From Selenomonadaceae bacterium (lineage in GTDB: Bacteria; Bacillota; Negativicutes; Selenomonadales; Selenomonadaceae), in assembly GCA_017470715.1 (NCBI GenBank), contig JAFUYE010000139.1, positions 1-32,402 of the forward strand: a stretch of 32,402 nt of DNA. The letters are read 5' to 3'. The translations under genes were made by a program, and so were the position numbers. Of the stretch, positions 8,735 through 15,224 are shown piece after piece (the first letter of the stretch is position 1; each line of letters opens with the position of its first letter). The notes beneath the pieces were generated by a model. It was not told the DNA's origin. It worked only from the letters and a program-made list of their open reading frames with translations, and did not search any database.

Positions 8735-9280
8735 TCAGCCGTCGAATTCCAAAAGTCCGTAAGCTCCGGCCGTGCGCTTGTAGACGACGCAAATTTGTTC
8801 GGTCTGCGCGTCACGGAACACGAAAAAGTTGTGGTTAAGCAGATTCATTTGCATGATTGCTTCCTGAACGTCCATCGGTTTAACGACGAAATGTTTTGTT
8901 TTGACGACCGGATATTCTGCCTCGTCTTCACGTTCAACTTGGATTTTTGATTCGGTGAAAGCTTCCGAACGAATGCCGCCGTTGCGGAAACGCCGTTCGA
9001 GTTTCGTTTTCTGCTTGTGAATTTGCCGCTCCAATTTTTCGACGACAAGGTCAATCGAAGTGTACATGTCGGCAGTTGATTCTTGTCCGCGCAGGATAAG
9101 ACCGCCGCGAACTTCCGCAGTGACTTCGACGATTTGGCGTTCACGTTCGACGGAGAGCAATACCGAAATTTCGTCGACGTTGTCAAAGTACTTCGTGATT
9201 TTGCCGACGCGCTTTTCGACGTACTCGCGCAACGGCGGGGTGATTTCAATGTTTTTTCCGCGAATGTTGAATGTTGCCAT
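8735..9280 (-). CDS. hpf: Long-form ribosome hibernation promoting factor
   Basis: The protein has 181 residues, opening MATFNIRGKNIEITPPLREY, as in long HPF. The ATG at 9278-9280 has GGAAGGAG about ten bases upstream; an alternative ATG at 9326-9328 (MKNIIVNTR) has a weaker AAAGGA and would add 16 residues not typical of the family. Residues 1-100 form the HPF/YfiA domain that binds the 30S subunit. After a linker at about 105-125, the C-terminal domain at about 128-181 (YPVVKTKHFVVKPMDVQEAI, then NHNFFVFRDAQTEQICVVYKR and DGxYGLIE-like AGAYGLLEFD) drives 100S dimer formation. Long HPF is the usual form in Firmicutes. It lies downstream of cheX, with a terminator between them. Confidence 0.95.
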   Translation of the reverse strand: MATFNIRGKNIEITPPLREYVEKRVGKITKYFDNVDEISVLLSVERERQIVEVTAEVRGGLILRGQESTADMYTSIDLVVEKLERQIHKQKTKLERRFRNGGIRSEAFTESKIQVEREDEAEYPVVKTKHFVVKPMDVQEAIMQMNLLNHNFFVFRDAQTEQICVVYKRTAGAYGLLEFDG

Positions 9281-9352
9281 GACTTCAACAGCTCCTTCCG
9301 CTCTTGTGTTTACAATGATATTCTTCATGATGCAAAGAATTCCTTTAAGCCG

Positions 9353-9379
9353 AAAAAAAATTGCCGCGTTACACGGCAA
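9353..9379 (-). terminator. Intrinsic terminator after cheX
   Basis: On the minus strand TTGCCG and CGGCAA form a stem around a seven-base loop, followed by eight T residues. It starts 19 bases after the cheX stop codon. Confidence 0.75.
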
Positions 9380-9398
9380 AAAATTTAATGTCCGAACG

Positions 9399-9866
9399 TC
9401 AAACGTCGCGGTCGACGGCAAGGGCAATGTCGATTCGGTGTCCGCCCAAATCCATTTCGACGTTGAGATAATTTGAGTCGCTGATTTTGATTGTGAGATC
9501 TTCGCCGATTGTCAAATTCGGCGTGGAAATGTCGACTTCGAGTCCCATTTCGGTAAAGTTTGTGGCTGCGCGTGCGGTGAGCATGTTTGACATTTCGCAA
9601 ATTGCACTTTGGGCGATAACGTCGAAGTCGGGCACGTGCATACCCATCATCATTGTCGAGGCGATAAATCGGGCGGTTTCTTCCGTCATGTTGTAGATAA
9701 CATTGCCGTGCATTTGGCGCGTGAAGCCGACCATAACCGTGACGCCTCTGCTGATAACGTTTCTGTCTTGCAAATAAACTCTGAGCCGCCGCGGGATTGA
9801 GAAGCCCATTTGCGGCATGACATCCATGAATGCATCGATTATCGGGTTGACTAATTTTGCATCCAC
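9399..9866 (-). CDS. cheX: CheX-type chemotaxis phosphatase
   Basis: This 155-residue protein uses a GTG start (9864-9866) with GGAAGGAG at good spacing. It shows the CheX/CheC pattern: an N-terminal helix (VNPIIDAFMDVMPQMGF), strands around VTVMVGFTRQMHGNVIYNM, and the phosphatase helix SAICEMSNMLTARAATNF, which carries the E-x-x-N pair used to dephosphorylate CheY-P. The C-terminus repeats the strand pattern (LTIKISDSNYLNVEMDL). In Firmicutes and spirochaetes CheX acts as a dimer on CheY-P. No chemotaxis or flagellar gene lies nearby, so it is an orphan copy. Its start codon is four bases from the stop of the CheX-like gene upstream, so the two are very likely co-translated. Confidence 0.85.
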   Translation of the reverse strand: MDAKLVNPIIDAFMDVMPQMGFSIPRRLRVYLQDRNVISRGVTVMVGFTRQMHGNVIYNMTEETARFIASTMMMGMHVPDFDVIAQSAICEMSNMLTARAATNFTEMGLEVDISTPNLTIGEDLTIKISDSNYLNVEMDLGGHRIDIALAVDRDV

Positions 9867-9870
9867 TTTA

Positions 9871-10350
9871 TCAGTCTCCTTCCGCGAAACCCAGATTCAT
9901 GCAAACTTCGCCGAAAGTCAGGGTCGCCGTGATTTTGAAAGTGATAAGCTTGTGCGAAGCGATTTTTATTCCGTTGCCGCAGATTGTACCGGGCGGCGTC
10001 AACGTCAAATTTTTTTCTGCAAAAGTTTCGTTGAGTTTTTCGGCTCCGCATTTAACGAAAATATTTGCCGCATCTTCCGCCGCGTCTTCGTCCACTTCGT
10101 GCATTTGTAATTTCTGCGCGAAAAGTTTAAGTGTCTCGTTCGACATGTAAACCACCGCACGACCGGACGGCGAACCCGTCAAGCCGATGACGATTGCAAT
10201 GCCGTTGATATTGAGCGGTTTGCTTTCGTAAAAATCCAACTTCATTTCGGGCGGCTCGTCGACCAGTTTGGCAAGTTCTTCGCGAAAGGCGTCGACAAAA
10301 ATTTCTGCGTAAGACTCGCGAAGCTCTGTTTCGCGACTGATTTTTTCCAC
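9871..10350 (-). CDS. CheX-like protein with altered phosphatase motif
   Basis: The chosen GTG start (10348-10350, MEKISRETELRESYAEIF) has GAGGG seven bases upstream, giving 159 residues. An ATG at 10354-10356 and a TTG at 10372-10374 are in frame but their spacing to a Shine-Dalgarno is worse. The fold pattern matches CheX: helix ESYAEIFVDAFREEL, strands NINGIAIVIGLTGSPSGRAVVYM, a helix EDAANIFVKCGAEKLNETF, then ITFKITATLTFGEVCMNLGF. Where CheX has E-x-x-N, this protein reads D-A-A-N, so the Glu is replaced by Asp. It may be a weakened phosphatase or a partner subunit for the CheX encoded four bases downstream. Being the first gene of the pair, it is probably transcribed from the region beside repeat copy B. 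Confidence 0.75.
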   Translation of the reverse strand: MEKISRETELRESYAEIFVDAFREELAKLVDEPPEMKLDFYESKPLNINGIAIVIGLTGSPSGRAVVYMSNETLKLFAQKLQMHEVDEDAAEDAANIFVKCGAEKLNETFAEKNLTLTPPGTICGNGIKIASHKLITFKITATLTFGEVCMNLGFAEGD

Positions 10351-10465
10351 AAGCATTCCCTCACTTATCGTCAAAAATTTTTGTGATTCGATTATAAAAC
10401 GTTTGCATGAAATTTCTATGCAGTCGAAGGAATTACCTGCCGCAGGTTTGAAAAATTTTTTTGCT

Positions 10466-10680
10466 ACGATTGAGCGCGTTAGTTAATTTGAGTTTTTTAG
10501 ATCTACTTTCTTTTGCTTGCCCAAAAGAAAGTAGCAAAGAAAAAGGCACCTCGCGGGGCGTTACGTTATCGCCGGTCGGAGTAGTCGGCTACGCGTGCCG
10601 CGTCGTGTCCGCAAGTGAAACATCCTGTTTCAATTGCGGACGAGGCCGTCATCCTTGACGGCCTCTAATTTCGTTGCGGC
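10466..10680 (+). repeat. Dispersed intergenic repeat, copy B
   Basis: This copy shares the leader ACGATTGAGCGCGTT, the stem-loop CTACTTTCTTTT / AAAAGAAAGTAG, the AGCAAAGAAA segment, a middle with GGCGTTACGTTATCGC and AGTCGGCTACG, and the terminal palindrome AGGCCGTCAT..GACGGCCT, ending TTTCGTTGCGGC. It occupies most of the 427-base gap between the CheX-like gene and the S1 gene; the rest of the gap holds the S1 terminator. A plus-strand open frame across it (10461-10658) is a by-product of the repeat. Confidence 0.78.
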
Positions 10681-10702
10681 ATAAAAAAAATTTTCAGCAA
10701 CG

Positions 10703-10733
10703 AAAAAGACGGGCAACAATCAAGTTGCTCGCC
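10703..10733 (-). terminator. Intrinsic terminator of the ispH-S1 unit
   Basis: Minus-strand GGCGAGCAAC pairs with GTTGCCCGTC (one mismatch, one G-U) around a six-base loop, then five T residues. It starts 45 bases after the S1 stop codon. Confidence 0.6.
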
Positions 10734-10777
10734 TTTTAAATTTGCGGGAGTCTGTTAAAAATTTTTATGCGGTCGAT

Positions 10778-11920
10778 TTATTCTTCGGTCGTGTCGTTTT
10801 GGCGGCGACGAGGATTGCCCGCGCCTTCGCGTTTGGCACGATTAATCGACAGCGAAATACGTTTGCGCTTCAAATCGATACGCATGATTTTGACTTTGAC
10901 AACGTCGTCAACTTGAACAGCTTCGTCGGCATTTTCGATACGGCGGTCGCTGAGTTCGCCCATCGGAATCAGACCGTCAAAGCCGGGTTCAATTTCCATG
11001 AACGCGCCGAATTTCGCAAGCTTGACGATTTTACCTTCGATAAGTTCGCCTTCGGTATATTTTTCGGCACGGTCAAGCCACGGGTCGCGTTGCGTTTGTT
11101 TGACGGACAGCGAAATTCTGTGCGCTTCGGGGTCGACATTTTTGACATAAACGTCGAGTTCCTGACCGACTTGCAAAATGTCCGAAGGATGGCTGACGCG
11201 TTCCCACGACAAATCGGAAATGTGCGCAAGCCCGTCGACGCCGCCGATGTCAATAAATGCACCGTAATCAACCAAACGTTTCACGACGCCTTTGCGGATG
11301 TCGCCTTCGTTCAGTGAGCCGAAAACTTCCTCTTGAGCGGCTGCGCGTTCGCGTTCCAAAATCGGGCGACGACTCAACACGAGCCGACGTTTATGCGATT
11401 CAATTTCGAGCGGAATTGCTTTGACGGTTTGCCCGACGTAAACGCCCAAATCTTTGACGAAATGCAATTCCATTTGTGACGCGGGAATAAAGCCGCGCAG
11501 TCCGTTGACGGTTGCAGTGAGCCCGCCTTTGACGACTTGGGTAACTGTTGCGTCGACTGTCTGCAGTTCGTCGGATTCGTCGTTGTGCGCTTTAATTTGG
11601 CGCAGTTCGTCCCAAACGACTTCGTTGTCGGCTTTGACTTTGCTGAGCAGTCCGCCGTTTTCGCCGCCGAGTGAAAGAATGTAAACTCTGATTTTGTCGC
11701 CGACTTTGACCACGTCGCCGGCGGTTTCGGGCTCCGGATACGCCAATTCTTTTTTCGGACACGGCATATCCTGTTTGTGACCTATATTGACGTAGGCTTC
11801 GTCGCGATTGACTTGGGTGACGGTACCTTCGACAACTTCATGTTCATGAATTTCCGGAATGGAGCTGATAAATGCGCTCATATCCTCTTCAGTTTCAACA
11901 GTTTTCAAATCCTCTGACAC
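10778..11920 (-). CDS. rpsA: S1 RNA-binding protein, ribosomal protein S1 homologue with four S1 domains
   Basis: The GTG at 11918-11920 is chosen because GGGGAGG lies ten bases upstream; it gives 380 residues. An internal ATG at 11879-11881 (MSAFISSIPEIHEHEVVEG) has only a tight GAGG. Four S1 OB-fold domains can be counted: about 35-105 (VEGTVTQVNRDEAYVNIG), 120-190 (VDATVTQVVKGGLTATVNG), 205-280 (RKGVVKRLVDYGAFIDIGG) and 292-365 (IEGKIVKLAKFGAFMEIEPG), with the typical I-S-L-S-V/I-K signatures at their ends. Four domains are usual for Firmicute S1 homologues. In several Clostridia and Negativicutes this protein is fused to IspH; here the frames are separate and overlap by 16 bases, so translation is probably coupled. 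It likely assists mRNA binding by the ribosome. Confidence 0.92.
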   Translation of the reverse strand: MSEDLKTVETEEDMSAFISSIPEIHEHEVVEGTVTQVNRDEAYVNIGHKQDMPCPKKELAYPEPETAGDVVKVGDKIRVYILSLGGENGGLLSKVKADNEVVWDELRQIKAHNDESDELQTVDATVTQVVKGGLTATVNGLRGFIPASQMELHFVKDLGVYVGQTVKAIPLEIESHKRRLVLSRRPILERERAAAQEEVFGSLNEGDIRKGVVKRLVDYGAFIDIGGVDGLAHISDLSWERVSHPSDILQVGQELDVYVKNVDPEAHRISLSVKQTQRDPWLDRAEKYTEGELIEGKIVKLAKFGAFMEIEPGFDGLIPMGELSDRRIENADEAVQVDDVVKVKIMRIDLKRKRISLSINRAKREGAGNPRRRQNDTTEE

Positions 11921-12726
11921 TTTTTGTAAACCTCCCCGATAATCCAGTCCGGCGTTGAGGCTCCGGCTGTTATCCCGACTTTGTCGGCTTTTTCTAACCA
12001 AACGGGCTTGAGTTCCTGCGCGGTTTCGATGTGATAAGTTTTACATTTGCTTTGGCACAGCTGAGCGAGCCGCGTAGTATTTGCGCTGTTTCGACCGCCG
12101 ATAACAATCATGACGTCGACTTTTCCCGCAAGTTCAAGAGCAGCTTTTTGTCTTTGATCGGTTGCCGTGCATATCGTTCGCAAGATTCGTATGTCGCTTG
12201 ATTTTCCGAGCAGGTGCGTCACCATTTTGACGAAATTTTCGCCGCTGACGGTTGTTTGAGAGACAATTCCGAGTTTCGGGCAGGGCGGCAAGTTTTGCGC
12301 GTCCTCGTCCGTTTCAACGATAATCGCTCGGTTGTTTGACCATTCAAAGATGCTTTTAACTTCGGGGTGATTTTTTTCGCCGATAATGACAACCGTTCGT
12401 CCGTCCTTTGCCAATTCTTTTGCGGAAAGTTGTGCTTTTTTCACGTGCGGACAAGTTGCGTCGACAAGATTCAATCCCCGCGCTTTGGCCTCTTCGTAGA
12501 CCTGCGGACCCACGCCGTGCGAGCGAATTATTATTGTGCCCTCCTCCATCGCCTTCAAATCTTCGACCGTGCCGACTCCTTCGGCTTTGAGTCGTTCAAC
12601 CATTTGCGGATTATGGATTATAGGCCCCAACGTGCAACTTTTCCCATCCGCGTGCTCTTCGGCAATTTTTATCGCCCTTTTGACGCCGTAGCAAAATCCC
12701 AAACACTCCGATAAGATTACTTCCAT
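11905..12726 (-). CDS. ispH: 4-hydroxy-3-methylbut-2-enyl diphosphate reductase
   Basis: IspH makes IPP and DMAPP in the last step of the MEP isoprenoid pathway with a [4Fe-4S] cluster. The 273-residue protein opens MEVILSECLGFCYGVKRAI, with the first cluster Cys at 12. The other two are in VDATCPHVKKAQ (about 94) and ILRTICTATDQRQ (about 191). Substrate-site motifs IIHNPQMVERL, IIRSHGVGP, GEKNHPEV, GGRNSANTTRL and TAGASTPDWIIGEV are all present, so it should be active. The ATG at 12724-12726 fits the family start; a GGGTGG lies five bases upstream. An upstream in-frame extension has no better start. It is the first gene of a unit with the S1 gene, whose start lies 16 bases inside its 3' end. 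A promoter is visible about 65 bases upstream. Confidence 0.96.
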   Translation of the reverse strand: MEVILSECLGFCYGVKRAIKIAEEHADGKSCTLGPIIHNPQMVERLKAEGVGTVEDLKAMEEGTIIIRSHGVGPQVYEEAKARGLNLVDATCPHVKKAQLSAKELAKDGRTVVIIGEKNHPEVKSIFEWSNNRAIIVETDEDAQNLPPCPKLGIVSQTTVSGENFVKMVTHLLGKSSDIRILRTICTATDQRQKAALELAGKVDVMIVIGGRNSANTTRLAQLCQSKCKTYHIETAQELKPVWLEKADKVGITAGASTPDWIIGEVYKKCQRI

Positions 12727-12788
12727 TTTGACCACCCGTCTGATTGATTTCGGCAACAAACTTCCTCAACTGCCGATAACCGCCGATT

Positions 12789-12817
12789 AATATAACATAA
12801 TCAAAACAAGCAGGCAA
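12789..12817 (-). promoter_or_regulatory. Sigma-70 type promoter for ispH-S1
   Basis: On the minus strand TTGCCT (12812-12817) and TATATT (12789-12794) are separated by 17 bases, and the -10 carries a TGT extension. It points toward ispH, whose ATG is about 63 bases downstream. Confidence 0.6.
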
Positions 12818-12975
12818 TAAGGTTTGAGAAAAAATTTTCAATCTTTTGTGTTGGCAGATTTTGACGCGACTTTTTTTATGCGGCTTTTGACGGAAATGTT
12901 ATGTTTTGATTGCCGGCAGTTTGTGACGAATCAATAATATCTTTTAACGGTTGAGTGACAATTTTTAAAAGTAAC

Positions 12976-13004
12976 TTGCCCGAAAAAAGTTTTTCGTTTA
13001 CAAT
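12976..13004 (+). promoter_or_regulatory. Sigma-70 type promoter for the 13.0-13.9 kb gene pair
   Basis: TTGCCC (12976-12981) and TACAAT (12999-13004) have a 17-base spacer. The start codon of the first gene follows 39 bases after the -10, preceded by GGAGG. Confidence 0.65.
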
Positions 13005-13043
13005 AGGCGGACAAGTTTAAAATTCATTGGAGGTCGATTCAAC

Positions 13044-13385
13044 ATGATACCGGTTCTGATTGGTTTACTTGTCGGCGGCTATCTTGTCGTCAAAAATTGG
13101 GAAGAGATCGAAGGCTGGCTCAAAGAATTCCTGCCGAAATTGCAAACCGCGCTTAAAGACACCGGCATTGTCGACTACGCCGCGAAACTTTTTTCCAGCG
13201 TCGAAGGCAACGTCATGCGTCTCGTTCATCGCCTGTATTACAAAGAAAACGGCAAATGGGTCGAGAAAACCACCGTGCGCGAAATTGACGAGTCGGAAGT
13301 TCCCGCTTGGGCGAAAGAAGGTCTCACCGCCAAAGAGAGCGACGTTACCGATCGTTACGAAAAAGAACTTGAACTTACCGTTTGA
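13044..13385 (+). CDS. Membrane-anchored small protein of unknown function
   Basis: The 113-residue product is not recognised. The ATG has GGAGG about ten bases upstream. Residues 1-17 (MIPVLIGLLVGGYLVVK) form one short hydrophobic helix without a clear cleavage site, so the protein may be anchored in the inner membrane. The rest is soluble, amphipathic and charged: helices about 19-45 (EEIEGWLKEFLPKLQTALKD) and 50-65, then a strand-like VHRLYYKENGKWVEKTTVRE and an acidic tail. The YYKENGKWVEK segment resembles YFQDEEGKWHK in the next gene, which hints at a shared fold. It is first in a two-gene unit with its own promoter and terminator. Confidence 0.75.
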   Translation: MIPVLIGLLVGGYLVVKNWEEIEGWLKEFLPKLQTALKDTGIVDYAAKLFSSVEGNVMRLVHRLYYKENGKWVEKTTVREIDESEVPAWAKEGLTAKESDVTDRYEKELELTV

Positions 13386-13400
13386 GCGAGGTGAATTGAC

Positions 13401-13943
13401 ATGGCATTGGACAGCAAAATCGAACAAGCCGGCAAGCTTTTGGAAGCGGCGAAGAATTTTTTTATCGACTTGTTCCGTCCCGATATGACGCTTGAAAAAA
13501 TTGCGGATGTCGTTTCGCCGCGCCTTGACGACACGATTAAAAAATACGAATCACGCGGGCTCAAATATTCTGCGGGCAAGTTCAGCGTCAAATATGTTGA
13601 CGAAAAACATTTCAATCTGGAATTTGAAATGTACTTTCAAGACGAAGAAGGCAAGTGGCACAAATGCGCCAACGAAAGCGAACCGCGTGACTCCACACTT
13701 TTGGAAGACGGCGCGTGGAAAACGATTCAAGCGTTGAAAGTCATCACGTTCCCGATTGAAAAACCGAAAGCTCCCGGCGAAAACGTTTTGCAACAGGATC
13801 AGAAACTTGAGGAATACAACGCCGCCGAACGCGAACGTTATCTCAACGAGCCGTTTGAAGGTGTTGCGGACACAACCGCCGAATCAGTTTCAGCCGACGA
13901 AAAAACTGCCGACAAACCTGCTGACGAAACCGAAAAGAAATAA
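13401..13943 (+). CDS. Protein of unknown function with acidic C-terminal tail
   Basis: The 180-residue product is not recognised. It starts at an ATG 15 bases after the previous stop, with GAGGTGA as ribosome binding site. Residues 1-30 form an amphipathic helix (KIEQAGKLLEAAKNFFIDLF). Residues about 50-125 look like an alpha/beta domain with alternating strands (YSAGKFSVKYVDEKHFNLEF, EMYFQDEEGKWHKCANESE). From about 128 the chain is low in hydrophobic residues and rich in Glu, Ala, Asp and Lys, ending EKTADKPADETEKK, probably disordered. There is no signal peptide. Co-transcription with the membrane-anchored partner suggests they work together, possibly in a stress or envelope role, but that is only a guess. 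Confidence 0.75.
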   Translation: MALDSKIEQAGKLLEAAKNFFIDLFRPDMTLEKIADVVSPRLDDTIKKYESRGLKYSAGKFSVKYVDEKHFNLEFEMYFQDEEGKWHKCANESEPRDSTLLEDGAWKTIQALKVITFPIEKPKAPGENVLQQDQKLEEYNAAERERYLNEPFEGVADTTAESVSADEKTADKPADETEKK

Positions 13944-13960
13944 TCGATAACTTCGCAATC

Positions 13961-13993
13961 AAAAACTCCGACTTTCGCGGTCGGAGTTTTTTT
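13961..13993. terminator. Bidirectional intrinsic terminator between convergent units
   Basis: AAAAACTCCGAC and GTCGGAGTTTTTTT form a perfect stem with a seven-base loop and T tracts on both strands. It ends the plus-strand unknown gene pair, and on the minus strand starts at the ybeY stop codon, so it serves both. Confidence 0.85.
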
Positions 13994-14450
13994 ATCGGTT
14001 AATGTTCAGCGTCGTCATCACAAATTTTTGTTCGGCTTCCATTTCGCGGCGTTCGTCGTCGTCAATGTGGTCGTAGCCCAACAGATGTAAAAGCCCGTGC
14101 ACTTCCAAAAAAATTATTTCGCGCAGGAACGAATGACCGAATTCTTCAGCTTGAATTTTTGCGCGTTCCAATGAAATAATCACGTCGCCCAAAATGTCAA
14201 CTTCAGCGTCCAAAATTTCCGGTTCGTCACTTTCACGGAACGCGAAACTCAAAACGTCCGTTGCACGGTCGATGTTGCGAAATTTTTTGTTCAGCGCGTG
14301 AATGTGTTCATCGTCCGTCAATGTAATGCTCAGTTCGGAATTTTCGACGCCGTAAAGTTTGCCGACGGTATCCGCCGCACGAAGAATTTCCGCCAATAAA
14401 TTTTCGTCGACGGTCAAAGTTTCCGGCTCAAAGCCGATTGTGGTATTCAT
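13992..14450 (-). CDS. ybeY: Endoribonuclease YbeY (rRNA maturation factor)
   Basis: YbeY is a zinc-dependent endoribonuclease involved in 16S rRNA 3' end processing and ribosome quality control. The 152-residue protein has the zinc signature HGLLHLLGYDH (about 118-128), followed by DDDERREMEAEQ, and the upstream strand pattern FRNIDRATDVLSFAF with DILGDVIISLE typical of the family. The ATG has a full AAAGGAGG eight bases upstream. It is the last gene of an operon with an aminotransferase and phoH; phoH next to ybeY is a very common arrangement in bacteria. Its stop codon abuts a bidirectional terminator. Confidence 0.95.
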   Translation of the reverse strand: MNTTIGFEPETLTVDENLLAEILRAADTVGKLYGVENSELSITLTDDEHIHALNKKFRNIDRATDVLSFAFRESDEPEILDAEVDILGDVIISLERAKIQAEEFGHSFLREIIFLEVHGLLHLLGYDHIDDDERREMEAEQKFVMTTLNINR

Positions 14451-14468
14451 TTTGTCGCCTCCTTTGGT

Positions 14469-14555
14469 GAGCTTTAAGCTGTAAGCTTTGAGCTTTAAGG
14501 TGTGGCGGTCGAAGATTTTTCCTTAAAGCTTAAAGCTCGAAGCTCAAAGCTCTCG
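14469..14555. repeat. AGCT-rich imperfect inverted repeat across the phoH 3' end
   Basis: The left arm (about 14469-14500, units GAGCTTTAAGCT, GTAAGCTTTGAGCTTTAAGG) is complementary to the right arm (about 14521-14555, CCTTAAAGCTTAAAGCTCG, AAGCTCAAAGCTCT) with a 20-base centre. The right arm encodes the last residues of PhoH and the left arm lies between phoH and ybeY. A transcript could fold into a hairpin of about 30 base pairs. Similar AGCT-unit tracts lie at 4500-4510 and 20400-20458. Confidence 0.65.
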
Positions 14556-15220
14556 TAAGCCTCGACGATTCGCGAAACGACTTCATGCCGCACAACGTCC
14601 GCCGAAGACAATTCCGCAATTCCGACGCCTTTGACGTGTTGCAAAATTTCAACTGCCTCCGCAAGTCCCGACGTTATTCCACGCGGCAAGTCAATCTGTG
14701 ACAGGTCGCCCGTGACAACCATGCGTGAACCGAATCCCAGTCGCGTCAAAAACATTTTCATTTGCTTTGACGTTGTGTTTTGCGCCTCGTCAAGAATTAT
14801 AAATGCGTCGCTCAATGTTCGTCCGCGCATGTACGCAAGCGGGGCAATTTCGATTACACCGCGATTCCAAAACTTTTGGTACAGGTCGACGCCGAAAATT
14901 TCTTTCAACGCATCGTAAAGCGGTCTCAAGTACGGATCAACTTTTTCCGTGATGTCGCCGGGCAAAAATCCAAGTCGTTCGCCCGCTTCGACGGCCGGTC
15001 GCGTCAAAATAATTTTCCGCACGTCTTTGACGCGCAGATAATGTGCCGCCAACGCCACCGCCAAAAAAGTTTTGCCCGTGCCTGCCGCGCCGACGCCGAA
15101 AGTCACCACGTGCCGCCGCATCATGTCGACATAATTTTGTTGCCCGAAACTTTTCGCCTGAATGTGCACGCCGCCCGACGTGACGATAATCGTTTCGCCC
15201 GAAAATTTTTCGTTCGTCAA
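14495..15220 (-). CDS. phoH: PhoH-family ATPase, short form
   Basis: The TTG at 15218-15220 is chosen because AAAGGCGGTGA lies six bases upstream and the frame then starts four bases after the aminotransferase stop; the product is 241 residues. Walker A reads GAAGTGKTFLA (about 46), with LTRPAVEAGERLGFLPGD, DAFIILDEAQNTT (Walker B), TGDLSQIDLP and DVVRHEVVSRIVEAYE, all typical of PhoH. Most PhoH-like proteins have about 320 residues with an N-terminal domain of 80-100 residues that is missing here. The last 18 or so residues (SFELRALSFKEKSSTATP) are encoded by an inverted repeat and are probably not functional. PhoH proteins are RNA-linked ATPases whose exact role is poorly defined; the link to ybeY supports an rRNA-related job. 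Confidence 0.92.
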   Translation of the reverse strand: MTNEKFSGETIIVTSGGVHIQAKSFGQQNYVDMMRRHVVTFGVGAAGTGKTFLAVALAAHYLRVKDVRKIILTRPAVEAGERLGFLPGDITEKVDPYLRPLYDALKEIFGVDLYQKFWNRGVIEIAPLAYMRGRTLSDAFIILDEAQNTTSKQMKMFLTRLGFGSRMVVTGDLSQIDLPRGITSGLAEAVEILQHVKGVGIAELSSADVVRHEVVSRIVEAYESFELRALSFKEKSSTATP

Positions 15221-15224
15221 GAAT

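Larger units (their letters stand above)
12727..13043. other. Divergent intergenic region between ispH and a plus-strand unit of unknown function
   Basis: This 317-base gap holds one promoter for each direction (listed separately) and the ribosome binding site GGAGG of the plus-strand gene. No open frame, hairpin or repeat was recognised in the middle part (about 12830-12960), which is AT-rich. Confidence 0.6.

Noticed and set aside
10461..10658. A 65-residue plus-strand open frame
   Set aside because: It lies entirely in repeat copy B, has no ribosome binding site, and the related copies do not keep the frame.
12727..13043. A tRNA or small RNA gene in the ispH upstream gap
   Set aside because: No cloverleaf pattern, CCA end or T-loop consensus (GGTTCRA) was seen; the region holds only two promoters and AT-rich sequence.
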